A DNA stretch of 64,000 nucleotides from Pyropia yezoensis (lineage: Eukaryota; Rhodophyta; Bangiophyceae; Bangiales; Bangiaceae): the NCBI GenBank assembly GCA_009829735.1, contig CM020618.1:31038894-31102893 (forward strand), in the 5' to 3' direction. Below the pieces are notes generated by a model. The model made no database searches, was not told the DNA's origin, and saw only the letters and a list, made by a program, of their open reading frames with translations. Shown piece by piece: positions 24,032-36,370 of this stretch. Numbering within the stretch: the stretch's first letter is position 1; each line of letters begins with the position of its first letter. The position numbers and the translations under genes are program-made.

Positions 24032-25837
24032 GGTGGGACCGCCAGAGCGGGCGTACTGCGAGTGAGAAGAGAAAAGAGGGGGAGGGGCACAGGTGGAGTC
24101 TCAGAAGGCACGAGCGACGGCGTCGCGCTGAACGAAGCCAGAGCCGAGTCACCGGCCACAACAGCGGTGGAGAACTCTCACACAAAAGTGCCCCAAAAGG
24201 ACCCAGGCAAGGAGCGGAAGCGATGTCTCGTGGTCGAGTGACGCGGCCACTGGGAGAGAACACTGGACGGGCATGGGCATGTCCACTGGGAACGGCAAGC
24301 GCCACTCGGTGCTGGCATCTTCGTGTCGTTGCGGTTTGGCTTCGGCGCGCTCGCTTCGTCATGAGGAACAGGACTTGAACTTCTTGAAACACGTCGGTGT
24401 CCATTTAAGTACTACTTGGTGAAAGTGATAGACTATTGTGAACCTATTGGTACACACTAGATACATATCAAGTCGTAATTGATTAGAACTGGAAATACAG
24501 TGCGCAAGCGCTCTTCACATCGTGGCTTCTTCATGACCACGTATCGTGAGAGGGGGGCACGGCCAGTTAAGAGGGCGCCGTTCTTGCCTCCTGGGTTTTC
24601 ATCCCCGGCGTGCGCGCTGGTTGGACCCGAGAGAGCAATTCTTGCGCACGATTGGCTGAGACCCTGTTTGTAAGTTTCTTTGTGATCATACATGGACAAA
24701 AGCACACTTTCAACCGCCATAGATCCACGTAAAGGGCTCCACCGGGTTCAGGAGTGCTCTACGGCCAGCGGAGGTGAGTACTTTTATCCCAATAGCCCCA
24801 AGAAAGTCAGATAATGCGAACACGTTTTACTCTGCCCCAGCAATGCGACCGAGAAAAGAAGACACAATTCGATCCGCCTCGCAGAAGAGAGACGCAGCCC
24901 ACTTCTTGCGCTCTTGGACCGCTTTCTCCTCGGTCGAGTCACACAGCGGAACAGTGTCCTTGTCCTCCTTCAGTCGGCCGTCATCCAGCTTCGTGGCGCG
25001 CCTGGCGCCCGGCGCAGCGGGTGAGCGATGAGTCTCCGGCAGTGCTCGGGCTCACGGTCATCTTTTATCGGATAGAGATTGAGAGGTGTGATGCGCCCGC
25101 GTGCGTCGCGTATATGCAGATCAAGTGAGCCTTAAATTGAAGCGCCTCGTCTTGTCCATGTCAGCAATCGCCCCTCACCGGCCAGCCTGGCGCGGCGATA
25201 ATTGGCGACGCGGCGACGCCCCCAAACGTCTTCTCGGCCACTGGGCGGGCGCCACGTAAGTTCAAAACGTGTGTCAGCATGAAACCCAGGAGGCAAGCTT
25301 TAACTGGCCGTGGGGGACACACCACAGGACCTCGCAATGTTCTCCAAAGAGCTTCAAAACCCCTGCAAATCGGTGGAGGGCATATAAGGGCTGTAGAGAT
25401 GGCTGCTCAATGGTGCTCAAGCTATTGGTTCCTTCTGGGAAGCCGGATGGCATACTTGCTATTCATCGTCACCTTGTACCAGCTCCTCATTTAACAAGCT
25501 CGACCGAGCTCATTGCCAGGACGCCCGGAGTCCTTTTGTTTGGCTGAAGAGGGCTCTTCTGTCAGCAAATGCATCAATTGCGCTTTCGCGCAGCTGGTAC
25601 TGCAGCCAGCTGTGTCGCGCGTGGTGTCTCGCGCAGCCCACGCTGACGACACTGCCGGGCGTGGGTTCTTTCACGACGGCTTCTCGAGCCCGACCCCTCG
25701 ATCCAACCCCTGTACCGCGCATTCCCCTTGACCTTGACTGTGTGGCCCCTCCTTCAACTCTTCTCATCTGCACTCCCCTGCCCCCCTGCTCTGCTCCCTG
25801 CCCTACCCCTCTGAAATACCCCCGCCGCCCCCCCTCC
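24032..25837. other. Region with no recognisable gene, including 5' flank of the SNF2-like gene
   Basis: The first part is the 5' UTR and promoter side of the SNF2-like gene. From about 24400 to 25600 base composition becomes less GC-rich. Open frames of 60-105 codons are present on both strands without recognisable domains. A GGCATATAAGGG sequence at about 25378-25389 resembles a TATA box but precedes no convincing gene. Confidence 0.45.
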
Positions 25838-26162
25838 CTTCACGACCTGCTTTTGTGCGGCTCGTTGACGGTCGCCGCGTTCGGGGCTACGAGCTCTGTA
25901 TGTTTCACACCCCCCCCCCCCCCCCCCCCTTCACCGCCTGGTTTTGTGCGGCTCGATGACGGTCGCCGCGTTCGGGGCTACGAGCTCTGTATGTTTCACA
26001 CCCCCCCCCCCCCCCCCCTTCACCGCCTGGTTTTGTGCGGCTCCTTGACGGTCGCGTTCGGGGCTACGAGCTGTGCGTTTTTCACCCTCCCCCCCCCCCC
26101 CCCCCCCCTTCACGCCCTGGTTATGTGCGGTTCGTTGTCGGTCGCCGCGTTCGGGGCTACGA
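25838..26162. repeat. Four-copy minisatellite of about 90 bp with poly-C spacers
   Basis: Copies start at 25838, 25929, 26018 and 26108. Each begins CTTCAC(C/G)(A/G/C)CCTG, carries TTTTGTGCGGCTC, GACGGTCGC and GTTCGGGGCTACGAG, and ends in a run of 17 or more C. The last copy lacks the poly-C end and merges with unique DNA. Copy 3 lacks a CCG in the CGCCGCG block. Confidence 0.92.
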
Positions 26163-28464
26163 GAGGGTCAGCGTCCGTGTCGTCGGCCGTACATCCCAGG
26201 TACGTCCTGGCTGTCGCGTTGGATGAGAGGGGGAGTGGAGTGGCGTGAGATCGGGAGTAGCAGTGGATGCGGTCACTTCAGAGCCAACCCGCTGACTCTC
26301 TCCGACTGGGTGGTTTTGCTGCCCTTCTCTTCTTTCTGCTGTTACCATTCATTGATGCTCGTCGCTCTGTTGGTATGATTGATTGCGCATGCGGCGTGGT
26401 GTGTTTGTATCATGCGTGACGCGGTCCGTGCACGATATCCAGTAGTAATGTGCAGGGGAGGGGGTATGTGGCAGTGGTGGCGGTTGCGGTGGCCGTGTGG
26501 GGCGGGGGAGTGGTGGGCGTGGAAAGTGATGGACCGGTAAAGGGCGATATGTCTTCTTTGACGCTTCTTGGCTCGCTGCATTGGGGTCGCGGGAGGTGAG
26601 GAGATACGATGCATAGGAGGGGAGGCAATTGTGACCTCGTAGGTGCTTTCGTCTTACGAGGAAACTGATCTTGATGCACTGTTTCTGTGACTTTGCCGTG
26701 TTCTGCGTGCTGCAAGTGGTATGACTGGCCATAGGGAGCACGGTACAAGGCGGGGGAAGGTCGAGCGGACGAGACGAGCCGGACAAAAGGTATGGAGGGG
26801 GAATGGGGCGAGCGCTGTGCCGCACAAGTGATTGCGTGTACAGATGAAGGCGGGGAGGGGGATGCGTGTTTAGATAGCAATGTGGTGGCGTAGCAATAAT
26901 AAAAAAATACACCGCATGTCCGTCGAGCAGGAAGCAGAGCTAGGGAGAGACATCGTTTAGAAGAGGAGAAGGAGGGCTCATGGAAAGGAGGGTGAGGGAG
27001 CTTGTGAGGAGAGGCCGGATGAGATCTTTAAACTTTCGTTCAAAAGCTCTTTAAAAGGTAAGCGATAGTGGCAGCTCCACAGAGATAGTTGGCTGAGGGT
27101 CCATCAGCTGTTCACGAGCTATTGAAGCCTATCCAGTAGGATTTTGCGCGGTGCTGTGACTACAGAGTACAGTAGCAGAGCGCTTGCCACTGCAGACCTC
27201 CGCCTTAGTCACCGACGCCCTGCTGTACTAGAATCGTCCATGATGTTATTCTCTCCTCCCGTTGATCCTGCAGACGCCTCGGCGGCGAAAGCAGCGGCCA
27301 TTTCCTCCCACCTCCACTGCCGTCGTAGCCACCGTCGTCGCCGCTGAGGACACACTGCCGTGGCCTCCGTCGTGACCGTCCGTGGAACTTTGGGCGTGCG
27401 CTGTTGTTATGGCCTCCTTGGGCTGGGGTGTACTTTTGACAAGCCGCTATTCGTTCCGAAGAGGTCTGGGGTTTGCACCCTCTGGAGCTACTCCAGTCCC
27501 TGCTCAGAGGGGACCACCAGAAGGAGTGTGCTGGCAGCAGCCATATCTCCTGTTGCCGAAGTCCCTTGGCGCGACTAGGGACGTTCCACACCGCCAGCGC
27601 TGACGTGGATGGGACCCTCTTGCAGCAAGCGTCGCCTTCCTGTGTGCACGGGTGATCGAGGCGGGTGGGTGGTGAGGGTGGGCTGGTAGGCAGACCGAGC
27701 GAGCAGGAGGACGGGTGTGGTCCCTGCAGGAAACATGACTGCGGGAGGGTGAGTCCCCTACGCAGGCACATCAGCATCGTTCGTCGCGAGGGAAGGGAGC
27801 CGTCCTCGACGACTGGCGCGCCACCTGCCCGTTGCCTCGTACAGCCTGCCGCAACGGCGGAGGCTGCCACGGGAGGGACTCGAGGACAGGCACGCCGCTC
27901 GAGCGGCGGGACAGTGGAGTGGGAGCTCAGAAGTAGCGGCTCCCCACCCAAGTAACATTGTTTTTGTCCACCCCTACCGAGGGTGGCCGCCAGCCCCCTT
28001 ACGTTGCTGCCGCAGACGGGAGCACGTCCGTGCCGACCACACCCCACCAGCCGATCGCTGGCCAGGGCACCCGAGGGAACACCCACCACCCGTGTCCCGG
28101 CGGTAAAGAGCTCACCCCTTCGAGAGAGGGGGGGGGAGTGTACGGATTTCCTTCCTAATCCCATGCCTCATACCTCAGGGATAATATCTGGGACCTCTCC
28201 TTACAGGGAGGCGGCTGCGGCGGTCGGCGGCGCGTTGCGCGCCAGGCTTTGCGTGCACCCACCAATGAGCGGCGTCGCCGCCGCCACTACTGCCGCCACC
28301 GTTTCCGTCGGGGTCGACCCCCGTGGGGCGTCGGCTGCGACCGCGTGTCCGCGGCCCCACCCCGTGATCGCCGCGATCGCCGGGTGCCTCATAGCCCGTC
28401 AGGACCGGCGCGGTCACCCCGCCCGCCTCTCCCTGCGGCGCTGGCCGTGGCCGCCGTTGCCAAT
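26163..28464. other. Region with no recognisable gene
   Basis: Open frames occur on both strands, the longest being 319 codons on the minus strand (28164-27205), but none has a recognisable domain and their composition follows the local GC content. Sequence around 26420-26900 is G/T-biased on the + strand. The right end adjoins the gag fossil. Confidence 0.4.
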
Positions 28465-29665
28465 GAGGCCGGCAGGGGTGCGCCAGTCGCGCCGCCTACG
28501 CCTGTATCGGAGAGACCCGACCAGAGATCGACCCCTGTGACTCCCAACGTGGGATCCACTTCAACGTCGGGAGGGCGAACGCCTTACACGGAGGCGTTGC
28601 CCGCAGAAACGCCGGGGGCTACGCTCAGTGCGCCGGCGCGAGGGGCAGAAACAGGTCAGTATACCCCTCCGCCTCAGCGGCGTTTCCCTCAAAGTGAGGT
28701 GCCGCCCAAGATCCAGGTAGCCAACCCGGTCTACCAGGGTATCTTTGATTGTGAGACCTACGCCCTACACAACAGGTCAGTGGCGTATGGTCCTACACAA
28801 GCCCGAGTTATGGGCCGTGCCAAGAAGAGCGTATCTCCCTCTTTCGGGCACAAAGCGGAGTAGGGTGAACTCCCCCCCGCCGTGTCTTTGAGCTCCTACG
28901 TCGTTTTACAACAGCCTGTAAAGATAATGCTATAAGCGAAGGCATGGCATTTTATATGCTACAGGAGCTCACAAAAGGCGACCTACGGACGGATGTTATG
29001 TCCGTCATGCCCAGTTCCTCTAGTGGAGGAGCTGGTGAGGTAACCTCCTACTTGGAGCTCATCAACTGGGTGTTGAAGGCTATGGTTGATGAAGCCGCGT
29101 TGGCCTCTCAAATCGAGGAGTTCACGCAGGCTCAACAAGACGAAGGTGAGAACGAGTTGTCCTTTGCTGAGCGTGTACTCAAGCTCAACAATCTTTGTGG
29201 CTTTCTTCATGCACAAGCTGTACTGAAAAGTCGCTTTGTGCAAGGTCTCCACTGGTCGGTTCGCATGGAGACCCGGGAGCTCAATACCCCCCGGGCTACG
29301 CTCGCCGAGTTGGCCCGTTTCGCTTATCGCCGGGGTGAAGCTTATCGCAAGTTGCGGGATGAGCAACGCCAAGAGTGACAGGCCGAGTTGGCCAGGGAGA
29401 AGGAGGAGGCTCGAAAAGCTAGCAAGCCACGAGAGGCCCGCCGAATCTGGAAGGATAAGGTAGTGGCCGCAGTGAGAACATCCCAGGGCAGCTCGTCGGC
29501 TTCCCAAGTCGGGAAGACCCTTCTAGGAGCGAAGACTCTGTGTTGGAACTGCAACGCCGATAGACACTGGGCATATGATTGCCCCAACTTGGGCAAGCGC
29601 ATTCAAAAACTTGTTAAGAATGCGAGCAACAAGTCGGCCACGAGCGAAGTGCGCTCGCGCCGCGA
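28465..29665 (+). pseudogene. Broken gag of a family A Ty3/gypsy element
   Basis: The translation matches the gag of the recent element at 58609-56663 (shared PPKIQVANPVYQ, YALHN, SVAYGP, MSVMPSSSSGGAGEV and NLCGFLH) and the zinc knuckle CWNCNADRHWAYDCP near 29540-29585. It is interrupted by an in-frame TAG at 28861-28863 and a TGA at 29376-29378. No LTR is visible on either side. Homology stops abruptly near 29665 inside the Arg/Ser-rich tail, so this is a 5'- and 3'-truncated fossil. Confidence 0.85.
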
Positions 29666-30740
29666 GGGAAGGACCGCCGCCGCGGAGGCGGAGGCGGTCC
29701 TGCCGCCGGCACAGATGTGACCAGGCCGCAGTGGTGGCGGCGGCGGGCGATGGGGGGCGAGGTGAGTGTGCGGGGGTTGGGATTCGGTGGTTGAGGGGGG
29801 GGGAGGGGGTCTTGGAGGCTGAGGGGGCCGTTGTGGAAGGAGAGGCCACGTGTCCGCCGTCGCCGTCGGGTTGAATAAAAAGGAGAGAGGTGGGGGGGAA
29901 GGAGGGGGAGGGGATCGGGTATTGGCATGAGAGGGAGGGGGAGGGGAGAAGGGATGCGCCCGCAGCCCCAACAGGCGCGCAAAAGCGCAATTCTGAGGGC
30001 AACCGCACAAGTACCGGGCTTACCAGGACGCCTGCCTCGGTCGCCTTGTGAGCGGCAATGGCACCCGCCTGGCGTGCACGCAGACGCTGTGCCTGCAATG
30101 CTTCCCGCCGGCGCCACCGACTCCGCAAGCCCACCGGCGCTACCACAGCCAGTGGTGGTAGCTGCTGCGGCAGAGCTGATGGCAGCAACCTTACAGCTGA
30201 AGCGGGCGCGAAATGGCACGACCTGGTTATTGAGAACATGGGGGTGGGGAGGGGTAGATGCCATCTCGGGGGGGGGCGGCAGAGGGGGAAGGTGCTTGCT
30301 GAAGGGGTGGGTGAGAAGGCGATGCGGAGCGCACGACCTCCCTTTCGCGCCAGATGACCTCGAGAGTGGTTGCCTTCCAGCGGGGGGGGCCGCCCGCCGG
30401 AAGTCGTCCTCGGTGGCTCGGGTGGCAGCGCAGCACGCCCTCAGATGCCACCGCAGCACACCGTGCGGCTTTCAGCCGGCACTCACACGCGACTCAGCGA
30501 CGGCCGTGGGCCCCGCTCTACTGACCGGTGGCAACTGTCATCGGAACACAACCGTTCCTTTCGGGGCAGTTCCAAACCTCAAAATACTCGAAGTTTCGAG
30601 TACATGAAATATCACTACTCGAGCCGATTTCACCATGGCGCATACTCGTGGTCGCCAGACCAAATTTCGTATACTGGTACTCGTGCATTAAACTTGGGGC
30701 GATACCCATACTCGGTCCTGAAAACGATACTCATTGTAGG
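29666..30740. other. GC-rich segment without recognisable gene between two retroelement fossils
   Basis: Open frames on both strands (for example - 30459-29614 and + 29927-30607) are Pro/Ala/Arg-rich and show no domain. The final 180 bp (about 30560-30740) are AT-richer and contain a palindrome, TACTCGAA-GT-TTCGAGTA. This may be separate inserted DNA. Confidence 0.4.
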
Positions 30741-32870
30741 GCCTGGTTGTCACCTTCTCCAAGAACGAGGGCGACCACCTTCAACACGTGGATGAAGTCG
30801 TCACCCTCCTCCACAACGCAGGGGTAACCCTTAAGTTGAGGAAGTGTGCGTTCTTCAAGACCACGGTGGAGTACCTCGGCCACGAGATCACCCCCGGCCA
30901 TTTGGGAATCTTGGAAGCCAATACTCGAGGCCTCCGTGACGTCACGCATCCGGAGACAAAGACACAGCTGGGGAGTTATCTCGGCCTGTGCAATGTCTAC
31001 CGCCGATCCGCAAAGGACATTGCTCGGGTGTCCACGCCGCTCAATGACCTCACGAGCAAGCTCCTCCCAAAGAAGTTACCTCTACCCTCAGAATACGAGA
31101 TGCAAGCGTTCAAGACGATGAAGGAGGCAATCCTCTTGCAGCCTATGCTCTCGTTACCGAGATCCACCGGCACGTTCGTGATCGACGTCGACGCCAGTGA
31201 CACCCAGATCGGATGCACCTTGCTGCAGGTCCGTACCATCGTCGTTCGTAGCGGCCCGTTACCGTAGATACACCCGGTTGGCTATTTCAGACGTACCTTC
31301 AGCTCGGCGCAACGAAAACACAGCGCATCCTAACGGGAATAGCCAGGCGTGGTCTGGTCCATCCTACTGCTACGGACACACCTCAAGTCGACACAAGTCA
31401 TTGTGCGGTCCGATCACGAACCGCTGCGGTGCCACCTCAACCTCGGTGACGAGATATCCGACGCACATGGCCGACAGGCACGGTAGCGCCTTATCCTGCT
31501 TCTGTACGACTTAGATACAACATACGCAACTACAGACTACGCGTCGATGACGACGAACCGTCCCCATTCGGATTCGCTGAAAACGATGTCCTCAAACGGA
31601 GGGCGCCAATTGATGGACGACAACAGAACGTGGTCCCAGAGTCGCTGCGTGAGGGACTACTGACATTGGAACACGACTCCCCATTGGCTGGTCATCCCGG
31701 CGAGGCGCAGATGTTCAACTCGATGCGCCGCTTCTTCTATTGGCAGGGAATGGCAACCGCCATTACGAACCATGTGCGCGCCTGCCATTCACGCGTCCAG
31801 AACCGAGTACAACAATCCAGGCGGTCAACGCTCATGAAGCCGTTCCCAGCATCGGAAGCAAATGAGCAAGTAGCCGTGGACCTCCTCGGGCCCTTGTAGA
31901 CAACGGCGGAGGGCAAAGGATAAATCCTGGTTATTTTGGACCGCTTTACCAAACTCGCCACGGCAGTGGCTATCAAGAATCACTTGGCCCTGACCGTGAT
32001 GCGCGCCTTCGTCGACCATTGGGTCTCGGCGTACGCCTTAGCGGATAGCCTTTTGACCTATAAGGGTCCAGACCTACAGTCCGCGATTTTCACGCGGTCC
32101 CTTGGCCTGCTCGGTATTGAGCCCAAACGGACGTCAACATAGTGTGCACAGACAAAGGGCCAAGCGGAAAGGCTCGACAGCACACTCGTCAACATGCTCA
32201 AGTGCTTCGTGCGGCACCACTCGAGGGCATGGGACCAACTCTTATCAGTCGTGACCCTGGCGTACAACTCATAGCCTAACCACAGCACCAAGGCTGCCGC
32301 CACCTTGGAATAAGTGGTGCTATTCGGCAGCACATGCTTGAGGATGCCGTGAGAGCCAGCATGCCAGTTCGAGACACCCAGAGGATCGGACGTCGAACGC
32401 ACACACCTCGCCTACCTGGCCCTCTTGAGCGGACTAATACCCCTAGTACGAGCCACATTTGGACCGCTCACAGCAGCGGTACAAACAACACTTTGCTAAC
32501 TGAGTGCGGATCCGCAGCGCCAACAAGCGTGTGAGCACGTGGGTCTACATCCGAGAACACCGGTTCAAAGGCACGAAACTGCAACAGCCGATGCTCGGGC
32601 CATTCACGGTACATGACCGCGAAGACCACTCAGTAGCCGCCTACAACGGGAAAGAAATCCTCTGCATCAGTACGGGCGACGCAGCCCCTTCGCCGGTACC
32701 GGCACTTGATCAACAGGTGCCACCAGCCCTCCTGTACTTCCTCACGGTACCTCATTGGGACCTTACATCGGCCGATGGCATCAGCTATCAATTTAATAGC
32801 ATCATCACGATGAAACTTAAGACGATCTCTGGGTCCTGGTACGTCGGGTGAGGTCCAATACCCGGACTAG
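30741..32870 (+). pseudogene. Degenerate Ty3/gypsy pol: RT end, RNase H and integrase
   Basis: The first part (to about 31235) encodes the end of reverse transcriptase (GVTLKLRKCAFF, VEYLGHEITPG, LCNVYRRS) and the RNase H start (FVIDVDASDTQIGC). From about 31630 come the integrase zinc-finger region (HPGEAQMFNSMRRFFYW, then CHSRVQNR in which the second Cys is lost) and the catalytic core (VAVDLLGPL, VILDRFTKLA, and a degraded motif where DNGPQ should be). A C-terminal piece with LGPFTV lies near 32590. Stops and frameshifts are frequent (for example 31897, 32140, 32271). The sequence is clearly diverged from family A, so this is a second, older lineage. Confidence 0.85.
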
Positions 32871-32951
32871 CAGCGGGCGAAAACATGCCCCAGAATACCC
32901 CTCTTAGGTATGTGCGACGAAATAAGATGTTCGAAACTCGCCCTACCATAC

Positions 32952-34308
32952 TGTGGAAGAACTGGCCCCACGCAGGTGGGCAGAGCGCGCCATACTGGGA
33001 CGGGGGCCAACTGGTCTGACCCGTTCTTTTCTTTGCATTTGATCCCGAATTTCCCTAAGTCAGGGATACTTTGCTTGATAGTAAATGCAACATGGATCTG
33101 AGAATTTTCTGCATTTTATCGTCTTGACTTCTCGTGTGGTCCGGTGGGCAGGTACTGGTGTGGGAGATTCTGAGTGGTGAGATTCTGAGAGGGCCCTGGG
33201 GAAAAAAGGGGAGGGACAGCGGGGCTTGGCCTCGCTTCCCCGTCCCGACCAAGAAACTGTTGGCCCACTGTAAGGATATGCCCCCTAAATCCCCAAGACT
33301 CTAGCTTCGGCGATAAGGACTGGGGCCTCTCCTTCCCTGTCCTTCTCAGCCGACTCCTTCCAAGACGCATCAACTCCCTGGTAATCTGGAGATGCCGCGG
33401 TGTCCGGCCGAGATTCTACGGGTCGCGGACGGTCAGCACGAGAGCCGCGGATCGGCTACCCATTTGTACCCTGACTCATCCCCGGACTCATCCCCGGACG
33501 GATATTTCCTCTCCGCGGATCAGAGGACTAGCGGACCACAGGACAAGCCACATCTCTGACTCATCGGCCAGCCGGAACAATCTCCCCACGAGCCAATGGA
33601 AACGGCAAGATTTGCTGACCCACGGGAGATTTTCGACCCGAAGACTGGCGTCTAGCTTACACGCCTCTGCGGACTTTCCGGCCGACCGGTGTGTGAGGCC
33701 AGCCGCGCGGCGCTACGAGCGCCGCACGCCGGCCCCGCCCCCGCTTAAGGCTGTCTGGTGGGGCGCCTTGGGGCGCGCACACCCACCTTGACTTGTTCTG
33801 AGAGCCTATGCCTTGTTTTGAGCCCATTGGTGCCGCCCCCCCCGGCGGCACGGGCAATCGCATGCTTTGGGGCACCCTGGGTGCCCCCCCGGGGGTATAT
33901 CATGCGTGAGTGCGGGCGTCACCCGGGGAGACCTCGGGGGGAAAAAAAACAGACACAACGACCTCCATTACCCTCGAACCCCTCGACCCCCTGGACCCTC
34001 ACCGACGTCACGCCCATCTTCTTCCCCACCCCCATCACCGTCACCCCGCCCGTCACCTTCCCCGCGCCGCGCAGCCTCATTGGCTTGCACGGGCAGCTGA
34101 CACCGTTCACCAGTACGTTGAGGGCTGCCCGGGTGTGGGTGGTGCCTCACACCCACACACCATCTTCTTGTTTACTAGTGGGGGTATTGCCCCAGAACAG
34201 AGACAGCGTGTGTGCGACTTGCACTTCTTCCGGTTCCCCCGACACGGGAGGCAGCCATTGTGCACCACCCCCACTTGGGTGCTGAGTGTGCCAGCGGTTT
34301 TTGCAACA
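32952..34308 (+). repeat. Decayed 5' LTR of the old element, split by an insertion
   Basis: The two arms, 32952-33268 and 34152-34308, together give about 469 bp after removal of the duplicated CCCAC, matching the 468 bp LTR of family A. The left end is TGTGGAAG (TGTGGCAG in recent copies) and the right end TTTTTGCAACA (TTTTTGCCACA). Blocks such as GTGGGCAGGTACTGG and AGTGCAAGTCGC (on the complement) align well. Confidence 0.85.
33269..34151. mobile_element. 883 bp solo LTR of a different family
   Basis: The insert starts TGTAAGGA and ends TGCCTCACA (TG...CA with near-matching inverted ends). It is flanked by a 5 bp direct repeat CCCAC at 33264-33268 and 34152-34156. It contains no pol sequence. 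A TATA-like GGTATATC lies near 33892. The fit of the target duplication with restoration of the older LTR makes the boundaries firm. Orientation is not determined. Confidence 0.85.
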
Positions 34309-34309
34309 T

Positions 34310-34330
34310 TTAGTGGAGCACCAGGGGACA
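34310..34330 (+). other. Decayed primer binding site of the old element
   Basis: TTAGTGGAGCACCAGGGGAC lies directly after the LTR end. It differs at a few positions from the TGGTGGAGCAGCAGGGGAC found in both recent family A and element Y. Confidence 0.7.
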
Positions 34331-34427
34331 GAGGTAAACTTTACCTCCGGATGCACCCGGGTGAAGGGGGCCCCCTGTCTCAGAGGAACGGTGGACTTGG
34401 ACCGTGTCATACGGATCGTTAGCCAAC

Positions 34428-36370
34428 ATGGCTGGATCGGACCCCCCGTCGTCCGGTGAGTACACGGGTGACGCATGTACTCCAGTGCCTTTGAATACTG
34501 GTGAGACACAGGTAGGTTTACCTGGGGTCGCAGAGGGACTAGAGGTCCCTCATGCCAGCAGGACTTGGAGTACGGGCGGGCAACTGGCCACCCCGACTCA
34601 GTCGGGAGCTCATTCGGGTGACACCCCCGATGATGGTGGGCCGAAGTCCGGCCACCGGGTGGTACACTCAACGGGAACGTCCCTAGGTGAGAGGACTGTC
34701 CCCGCGGGATCCACTCGGGCTGGAGCCAACTTTGGCATGGAGCCATCGCCAACTAGATTTTCGGAGGACGGCGGACTTCCGTTGGTCGGTGATGGGCTCG
34801 CGACATTGCTCCCGGTTGAGGCCCCTGAGAATCGTGGTTTCTCCTCAGGTGGACTCCCGGAGGCTGACCGAGACTTAACTGGAGTCGAGAATCCTCTCCT
34901 GGCGGAAACTGTCCGTCGGGAGGCGACCGATGTGTTGCGGCAGACTTTGCCGGACCTGGTGGTCACTATGACGAATACCACTTTATCAGATTGTGGCGAG
35001 TCTGCCACATGGTCTCGATGTCCAAATCGGAGTGGGGCTCTCGAGCCCGCAGTAGCTGGGAAAACTACACCCTGCGCCTGTATCGGGGCGTCCCGAATAG
35101 GGACCAACCCCTATGACTCCCAACTTGTGAACCACGGGGATGTCAGCAGGTCGAACGCCGAAGACAGGGGCGCCTCCTGCAGAGATCCCGAAGGTGACAC
35201 CCAGCCTGGCGGTGCTGACGGCAGAGACGGGTCAGTTCACTCCTCTGCCCCAGCGGCTGTTTCCTCAACGTGAGGTGCCGCCCAAGATCCAGGTAGCCAA
35301 CCCGGTCTATCAGGGTACCTTTGACCGTGAGGCCTACGCCCTGAACAACAAGTCAGTGGCGTATGGCCCTGTTCAGGCCCGAGCTATGGGCCGTGCCAAG
35401 AAGAACGTAACTCACTCTTTCGGGCACAAAGCGGAGTGGAATGGAACTCCCCCCCTCCGTGTCTTTGAGTTCCTACGTCGTTTTACAACAGCCTGTGACG
35501 ACAATGCCATAATTGAAGGCATGGCTTTCCACATGCTACAGGAACTCACAAAGGGCGAACTACGGACGGAAACTATGTCCGTCATGCCCAGTTCCTCAAG
35601 TGGAGGAGCTGGTGAGATGATGTGCTACCTAGAGCTCATCAACTGGGTGTTGAAGGCTATGGTTGATGAAGCCGCGTTGGCTTCTCAAGTCGAGGAGCTT
35701 ACGCAGGCGCACCAGGAGTAGAATGAGGACGAGTTGTCCATCGCGGACCGAGCCCGTAAGCTCTACAATCTCTGTGGCTTTCTTCACCAACAAGCTGTGG
35801 TGAAGAGTCGCTTTGTGAAAGGTCTCCATTGGTCGGTCCGTATGGAGACCCGGGATCATAATACCTCCCGGGCGACTTTGGCCGAGTTGGCCAGGTTTGC
35901 CTACTGCAGAGGGGAGCCTTATCGCAAGCTGCGAGATCAGCAACGCCAGGAACAGCGGGCCGATTTGGCTGAGGAGGGAAAGGAGGCTCGCAAAGCTAAG
36001 TAGCTACGGGAGGCACGCCGGATCCGTAGGGATAAGGTGGTAGCCGCCGTGGGAACTTCCCAAGGCAACCTCTCGGGCTCCCAAGTCAGTAAAGCCCTCC
36101 CGGGGAACGGACAATCGGTGTGGGAAATGCAACGCTGATGGACACTAGGCGTACGACTGCCCTATGTTGAGTAAACGCATTCAACAACTTGTTAAAAATG
36201 CAAGCAAGAAGACGGCAACGAGCGAAAAACGCTCGCGCCGCGAGGGGAGTACGCGGCCGGTGGTGGCTGGGGCCACACCCTCGGCGGAAGAGGCGGACAC
36301 GTCGTCTTCGGGCTCGTCGTCCTCCCCTTCGCCTTCTGACTCTGACGCCAAGTCGGCGGGAAACGAGTAA
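34428..36370 (+). pseudogene. gag pseudogene of the old family A element
   Basis: The ATG at 34428 matches the ATG of the recent gag (MAGSDPPSSGEYTGDA versus MASSDPPSSGEYTGDA). The frame is lost near 35000-35250. In-frame stops occur at 35719-35721 and 36001-36003, and the zinc knuckle first half is damaged near 36120. The tail ends SDSDAKSAGNE at a TAA (36368-36370), equivalent to the gag end in the recent element. The ATGA gag-pol junction has changed to GTAA here. Confidence 0.85.

Noticed and set aside
25370..25500. TATA-like promoter and short gene at 25378
   Set aside because: The downstream frames are short and lack any domain or splice-consistent continuation.
27205..28164. 319-codon minus-strand ORF
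   Set aside because: No recognisable motif, odd composition and no supporting signals; kept only as unexplained open frame.
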